The notes under the pieces: model-generated | The model's database searches: none | What the model saw: only the letters and a program-made list of their open reading frames with translations | What the model was told of the DNA's origin: nothing | Shown: positions 33,316 through 34,897 of the stretch, piece by piece | Position numbering within the stretch: the first letter of the stretch is position 1 | How the letters are laid out: each line of letters begins with the position of its first letter | Program-made: the position numbers and the translations under genes | Assembly: GCA_022826505.1 (NCBI GenBank) | Contig: JAJDUQ010000063.1 | Span: 1-34,897 of the forward strand | Origin: Gammaproteobacteria bacterium | Lineage (GTDB): Bacteria > Pseudomonadota > Gammaproteobacteria > HK1 | Length of the DNA: 34,897 nt | Reading direction: 5' to 3'

Positions 33316-34812
33316 ATGTTGTTGATCCGTGACGTCGATTCCATTCTCACCCTGGACGCCGGCCGTCGAATCCTCGAACGCCACTCGGTACTGATCGACG
33401 AAGGAAAGATCCTGCGAGTCGGCGACGCCGCCACGCTGGATCGCGACCATCTGGACACGGTGCGCAACGCCGGCAACGTCATCGAAGGTGCAGGCTGCGT
33501 GGTGCTGCCCGCCTGGGTGAACACGCACGTCCATACCGTCGAGCACCTGAGCCGCGGCCTCATCCCCGACGACCTCGCCACCTTCGACTGGGCGAGCCGC
33601 TACGCCACTCCGTTCTGCGCTTCGCTGACCGAGGACGAGGCCTACATCAGCGCCCGTCTGGCGTGCCTGGAGATGATCGCCAACGGCACCGGGACATTCG
33701 TCGACTGCAATGTTCTCGCATCGCTCGGGCATCTGGACGCGGTGGCGCAGGCGGTGGAGGAAAGCGGCATGCGCGCGGTGCTCGGCCGGGGAGTGACCGA
33801 CATTCTGCCGCCAGCCAAGCAGACGATGCCCGATGCGTTGAAGGCCGCGGTGTGGCATCCGAGCACCGAGGCTGCGCTTGCGGAGGTGGACGCCCTGCTC
33901 TCGCGGGGCACGGAGCGCGCGAAGGGAAGAATTCGCCTGTGGGCCTCGATCTACGGCCTGATGTTCTTCACCTCGGACGCACTGTTCAGGGGCATTCGCG
34001 AGTTGGCCGACCGGCACGGGGCACCTGTCGCCTTCCACATTGCTTCTTCCCGCGAAGAAGCCGCGCTCAGCGAGTCGCGCACCGGCGGATGGCCGATCGG
34101 TCATCTCGACAGGCTTGACGTGCTGCGCGAGGACATGTTGCTGACCCACTGCACCCTGGTCACCGACGAGGAAGTGTCGCGGCTCGCGGACCGTGGAACA
34201 AAGGTCGCGTACTGCCCCGGCGCGGCGTTGCGCCTCGCCAAGGGAACCACTCGGGTTGGCAAGATCCCGGAAATGCTCGATGCCGGTGTCACGGTGTCCC
34301 TGGGAGCGGACGGTGTGTCCTCCAGCGGCACCTTCGATCCCTTGCGGCTGGCATATCTTGCCGCCGGTCTGTTCAAGGATTCGCGCATGGATCCGACCAT
34401 GGTGCCGGCCGAGACTGCATTGGAGATGATCACCATCGAAGGAGCCAAGGCGGTGCTGGCGGAAGACTCGCTCGGCTCCATCGAGGAAGGAAAGCGCGCG
34501 GACCTCACGCTCTACGACACCGGCGGTCCCGAGTGGGCGCCGGGCCACGATGTCGTGCGCACGCTCGTCTATTCCGTGGACGGAAGAAGCGTGCGAACCG
34601 TGGTGGTGGACGGGGTGGTCATTCATGACAACGGACACTCCACCCGTTTCGACGAACGCGACGTCATCGATGCCGCAAGGGAAGCGGGAGCAAGGATCGC
34701 GAGCCGGCTCGGCCTGGACCTGAGAGCCAGGTGGCCGCTGCGGGCAAAGGGAGAGACCAGCAATTCCCGCTGGCTGGAGGATAGTAGAGGAATCAGGGGG
34801 TTGGGAGGCTGA
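33316..34812 (+). CDS. Amidohydrolase-superfamily deaminase/chlorohydrolase (SsnA/AtzA/TrzN-like)
   Basis: This metal-dependent hydrolase of about 498 residues belongs to the subtype with a beta-sandwich plus TIM barrel. Metal and catalytic motifs are H71-x-H73 in VNTHVHT, a histidine in VAFHIASSREE, H in LTHCTLVTDEE, and the aspartate in SLGADGVSS. The C-terminal GSIEEGKRADLTLYD closes the sandwich. Relatives deaminate or dechlorinate N-containing rings and amidines (guanine, hydroxyatrazine, S-adenosylhomocysteine) in the cytoplasm. The substrate here is unknown. The start at 33316 has AGGAGA upstream and fits the family's MLLIR opening; 33280 or 33283 would add 11-12 residues. It lies 273 bases after the coiled-coil gene, probably with its own promoter. 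Confidence 0.88.
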   Translation: MLLIRDVDSILTLDAGRRILERHSVLIDEGKILRVGDAATLDRDHLDTVRNAGNVIEGAGCVVLPAWVNTHVHTVEHLSRGLIPDDLATFDWASRYATPFCASLTEDEAYISARLACLEMIANGTGTFVDCNVLASLGHLDAVAQAVEESGMRAVLGRGVTDILPPAKQTMPDALKAAVWHPSTEAALAEVDALLSRGTERAKGRIRLWASIYGLMFFTSDALFRGIRELADRHGAPVAFHIASSREEAALSESRTGGWPIGHLDRLDVLREDMLLTHCTLVTDEEVSRLADRGTKVAYCPGAALRLAKGTTRVGKIPEMLDAGVTVSLGADGVSSSGTFDPLRLAYLAAGLFKDSRMDPTMVPAETALEMITIEGAKAVLAEDSLGSIEEGKRADLTLYDTGGPEWAPGHDVVRTLVYSVDGRSVRTVVVDGVVIHDNGHSTRFDERDVIDAAREAGARIASRLGLDLRARWPLRAKGETSNSRWLEDSRGIRGLGG

Positions 34813-34855
34813 GAAAAAAATGTTCTCGTAAACTTTCGTGGGAGGATTCAGCATA

Positions 34856-34897
34856 ATGGCCATGTTCTCTCCAGCGATGGGTGAGGTGTCATGGCCA
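34856..34897 (+). CDS. Possible gene start at window edge
   Basis: An ATG at 34856 follows GGGAGG by ten bases and opens a frame (MAMFSPAMGEVSWP) that continues through the last base. Only 14 codons are visible, so nothing can be said of the product. The placement just after the amidohydrolase stop suggests the next gene in the same direction. Confidence 0.35.
   Translation, partial: MAMFSPAMGEVSWP

Noticed and set aside
32467-34863. 798-codon open frame on the minus strand opposite the amidohydrolase
   Set aside because: It covers the amidohydrolase and coiled-coil genes in antisense and resembles no family.

Overview
The window is high-GC, densely coded DNA, most likely from a free-living or host-associated proteobacterium. 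That placement is inferred from TRAP and polyamine-type ABC importers, many oxygenases and short-chain dehydrogenases, and good Shine-Dalgarno sites before most genes. I see no rRNA, tRNA, CRISPR array, complete transposase or prophage. The region reads as an accessory catabolic island for small organic, probably nitrogen-containing, compounds. It is scattered with gene remnants and palindromes.

Layout, left to right. (1) 1-1911: two tandem VanA-like Rieske oxygenase genes, the first entering from the window edge. (2) 2118-5301: a TRAP transporter with DctM and DctQ on the minus strand. The divergent DctP gene carries an in-frame amber stop. (3) 5624-8444: a glutamine-synthetase-like gamma-glutamyl ligase, then on the other strand a protein made of three RidA-like domains. 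(4) 8548-11042: an epoxide-hydrolase-like enzyme and a short-chain dehydrogenase (SDR). Between them lie a duplicated SDR 5' end and a truncated phytochelatin synthase gene. (5) 11466-15817, minus strand: an SDR, a fused TRAP permease and a TAXI-type binding protein. (6) 16021-19458: a perfect 16-bp palindrome, a frameshifted ATPase resembling DUF4143 proteins, and a minus-strand cassette of a P-loop ATPase, an unrecognised coiled-coil protein and a zinc-ribbon protein. (7) 19658-20860: an iron-dependent alcohol dehydrogenase.

(8) 20986-34812 is the most coherent part. Two paralogous ABC importer blocks, each permease-permease-binding protein, point away from each other around a phthalate-dioxygenase-like Rieske oxygenase and a RelE-like toxin remnant. 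The rightward block continues into a membrane desaturase/hydroxylase, a DRE-TIM (HMG-CoA-lyase-like) enzyme and the only ABC ATPase in the window. A small membrane coiled-coil protein and an amidohydrolase follow. A reasonable inference is that related polyamine- or amine-like compounds are imported by two binding protein/permease sets sharing one ATPase. They would then be oxidised, cleaved and hydrolysed by the neighbouring enzymes. The substrate cannot be read from the sequence.

Signs of decay are frequent: an amber codon in dctP, a frameshift in the ATPase at 16073, a truncated phytochelatin synthase and a toxin fragment. Some could be assembly errors, and read mapping would decide. The items most likely to be undescribed are the 24346-34812 uptake and oxidation locus, the ATPase/coiled-coil/zinc-ribbon cassette at 17330-19458, and the triple RidA fusion.
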